DNA of 14,319 bases from Eggerthellaceae bacterium UBA5906. Its GTDB lineage: Bacteria > Actinomycetota > Coriobacteriia > Coriobacteriales > Eggerthellaceae. The number at the start of each line of letters is the position of its first letter. Within the stretch, counting starts at the first letter, position 1. The position numbers were made by a program, and so were the translations under genes. The notes under the pieces are model-generated. The model saw nothing but the letters and a program-made list of their open reading frames with translations. It was not told the DNA's origin and ran no database searches. Below are positions 13,021-14,319 of the stretch, piece after piece. The DNA is taken from assembly GCA_002431805.1 (NCBI GenBank), contig DJEE01000157.1, forward strand, positions 1-14,319, read 5' to 3'.

Positions 13021-13665
13021 ATGTCACTTGACTGCTATTTCGGAACCTATGCCCGGTTCGACACCGTTTCCAAAAAGGACGCCGCCATTCTTATTGGCTC
13101 TGATTGCATTGTCGGCGACATGTTCAACATTGAATTCAAGCCGTACAACGGTTCAACGCGAGCATGGGTGGTAAATCAGTTCGGGGGACAACTTGGCTAT
13201 CTCGACGAGAAAACCTCGTACCGTCTTAACGTGTTGGCCGCACGCGAATGGAAGCTGCACGCCGTGCTTTCCGTTGTTGCTTTCAGCGACGAACCTCAGC
13301 CGGGGTGCTACTGGGGGGAGGTGGCGCTATTCTGCTACGACTCCTCGCACGAAAAAGATTTCGACACGTTTATGGACGGGTGTGCAAAGCTTATTGGAAA
13401 AGGCATCCGCCCAAAAATCGATCTGGAAACACAAGCGCTTACTTCCATTTTTGAGTCGCACGGATCGTGGCAACCTACGCAACGCGTACCGTTCCCCACG
13501 CAAGATAAAAGCACTGCCATCCTTAAAAAATCGCGCGGCACGCTTGATTTCCTTGTCCAGAAAAGCAGGGAAGGCAACAAGGGCTGCTATGTTCTCAGCT
13601 GGATTTTCCTGCTTGGATTGGTTGCCCTTGTTCTGTTTGGACTTAAAGGTTGCGACGTTTTCTAG
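13021..13665 (+). CDS. tail-anchored protein of unknown function
   Basis: This 214-residue protein is divergent from dinG. Its start is certain: AAAGGAG lies five bases before the ATG at 13021. Residues 1-185 are soluble and mixed alpha/beta in look. One membrane helix at about 189-208 sits at the extreme C-terminus, followed by a few residues, so it is probably anchored by its tail with the main domain in the cytoplasm. The segment around residues 38-62 (F-K-P-Y-N-G-S-T-R-A-W-V-V-N then G-G-Q-L-G-Y-L-D) faintly recalls a HIRAN-type fold, which binds DNA ends, but this is a weak visual resemblance. It contains six Cys, two of them in or next to the membrane helix. I do not recognise a family. 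Confidence 0.8.
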   Translation: MSLDCYFGTYARFDTVSKKDAAILIGSDCIVGDMFNIEFKPYNGSTRAWVVNQFGGQLGYLDEKTSYRLNVLAAREWKLHAVLSVVAFSDEPQPGCYWGEVALFCYDSSHEKDFDTFMDGCAKLIGKGIRPKIDLETQALTSIFESHGSWQPTQRVPFPTQDKSTAILKKSRGTLDFLVQKSREGNKGCYVLSWIFLLGLVALVLFGLKGCDVF

Positions 13666-13749
13666 ACAAACAGCTCATCCGCTCGTAGCGTTACATAATA
13701 TTTTGCAACCTAAGATTCAAGCGATTTCTCTGCCAAGCGCAACAAAGCA

Positions 13750-13786
13750 AAGGCCTTGCTTACATCACGCAAGCAAGGCTTTCTGC
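13750..13786. terminator. shared terminator between convergent genes
   Basis: A stem of up to 12 bp, with a 9-bp perfect core GCCTTGCTT (13753-13761) and AAGCAAGGC (13771-13779), closes a nine-base loop. T-rich sequence follows on both strands. It lies between the plus-strand gene ending at 13665 and the ddl gene, whose stop is at 13808, and could serve both. The remainder of this 142-bp gap shows nothing else. Confidence 0.7.
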
Positions 13787-13807
13787 TATCGGCGAACCGT
13801 TTTTGCT

Positions 13808-14319
13808 TTACAACTTCGATTCCTCAAGCGCACATTCAATAAGCTTCGTGCACAGCTGAGGGAACGACATTCCGGCAGCGCGGGCAGCATCAGGAAGCAA
13901 CGATGTTGCCGTCATTCCGGGAATAGTGTTCGTCTCTAAAACCCAGCAAGTGCCGTCGTCTTCCAAGAGGAAATCGGAACGCGACGTTCCACTGCAAGAC
14001 AGCGCCTTGTGCGCGTTCACCGCCTCTTGTTTCATACGGGAAGCAATGTCCTCAGGCAAGTTCGCCGGGCAAATGTGCTGAGAACCACCCACGGCATACT
14101 TCGATTCGAAATCGTAGAAATCGCTCTTCGGCACAATCTCGATAATGGGAAGCGCTTCAGGCTCCTTGTTGCCCACCACGGCAATCGTGAACTCGCGGCC
14201 TTTGATATAACGCTCGATAAGCACTTCATCGTCGATTTCAAAAGCCTTGTTCAGGGCATCTTCGATTTCACGGGCGCCCTCGACAATGAACACGCCAATG
14301 GCGCTGCCTTCGGTACCGG
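13808..14319 (-). CDS. ddl: D-alanine--D-alanine ligase, C-terminal part
   Basis: The frame runs off the right edge, so only the last 170 or so residues are present. They form the C-terminal part of the ATP-grasp fold of Ddl, which joins two D-Ala with ATP to make the dipeptide end of the peptidoglycan stem. Reading inward from the edge, E-G-S-A-I-G-V is the glycine/serine ATP loop. F-Y-D-F-E-S-K-Y is the omega-loop region. S-R-S-D-F and E-T-N-T-I-P-G-M-T carry the metal-binding Asp, Glu and Asn. The end S-F-P-Q-L-C-T-K-L-I-E matches Ddl proteins. Nothing looks broken. Whether it is DdlA-, DdlB- or D-lactate-type cannot be judged, because the deciding residues lie outside the window. Confidence 0.92.
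   Translation of the reverse strand, partial: GTEGSAIGVFIVEGAREIEDALNKAFEIDDEVLIERYIKGREFTIAVVGNKEPEALPIIEIVPKSDFYDFESKYAVGGSQHICPANLPEDIASRMKQEAVNAHKALSCSGTSRSDFLLEDDGTCWVLETNTIPGMTATSLLPDAARAAGMSFPQLCTKLIECALEESKL

Overview
The window looks like chromosomal DNA from a moderately GC-rich actinobacterium. The class Coriobacteriia, probably Eggerthellaceae, fits best. The evidence is indirect: a DUF5679-type zinc protein, Shine-Dalgarno starts, Ala-rich acidic coding style, and a GGGGACGGAGG-type inverted repeat next to a tRNA, as I recall from anaerobic coriobacteria. I cannot name a species. Nothing indicates plasmid or phage, and no insertion sequence or CRISPR array is seen. Almost all genes lie on the minus strand.

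Layout. 1-75: a rho-independent terminator on the plus strand, probably behind a tRNA that lies just outside the window. 76-985 (minus): LemA and a three-helix membrane protein separated by one base. 1106-2637 (minus): ispE (isoprenoid precursor kinase) and tadA (tRNA adenosine deaminase), two bases apart. 2662-2749 (plus): tRNA-Ser(UGA) with its own terminator. 2750-3098: non-coding, with a REP-like inverted repeat pair and the citrate synthase terminator. 3099-4445 (minus): gltA. 4542-4691 (minus): a 49-residue four-cysteine protein. 4822-8406 (minus): a very large membrane protein whose ends match an M28 peptidase with lost metal ligands, split by roughly 800 mostly disordered residues. 8462-9787 (minus): a single-pass membrane protein with a basic cytoplasmic tail. 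9798-12884 (minus): DinG-type helicase fused to a DnaQ-like exonuclease. 13021-13665 (plus): an unrecognised tail-anchored protein. 13808-14319 (minus): the C-terminal part of D-Ala-D-Ala ligase, running off the edge.

The most notable signal is three exact copies of TGTTTCACGTGAAACA, the ParB-binding parS centromere site. Each sits inside a coding region (N-terminal end of IspE, cytoplasmic tail of the single-pass protein, interdomain linker of DinG) and each is read in the same frame as V-S-R-E-T. Each is the core of a longer perfect palindrome (20, 32 and 30 bp) with different outer arms. Three sites within 10 kb imply that this window belongs to the origin-proximal centromere region.

The helicase, the single-pass protein and the degenerate M28 protein form a co-directional block with short gaps. 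They may be one transcription unit, although a possible internal promoter precedes the M28 gene. Their joint function is not known from the sequence.
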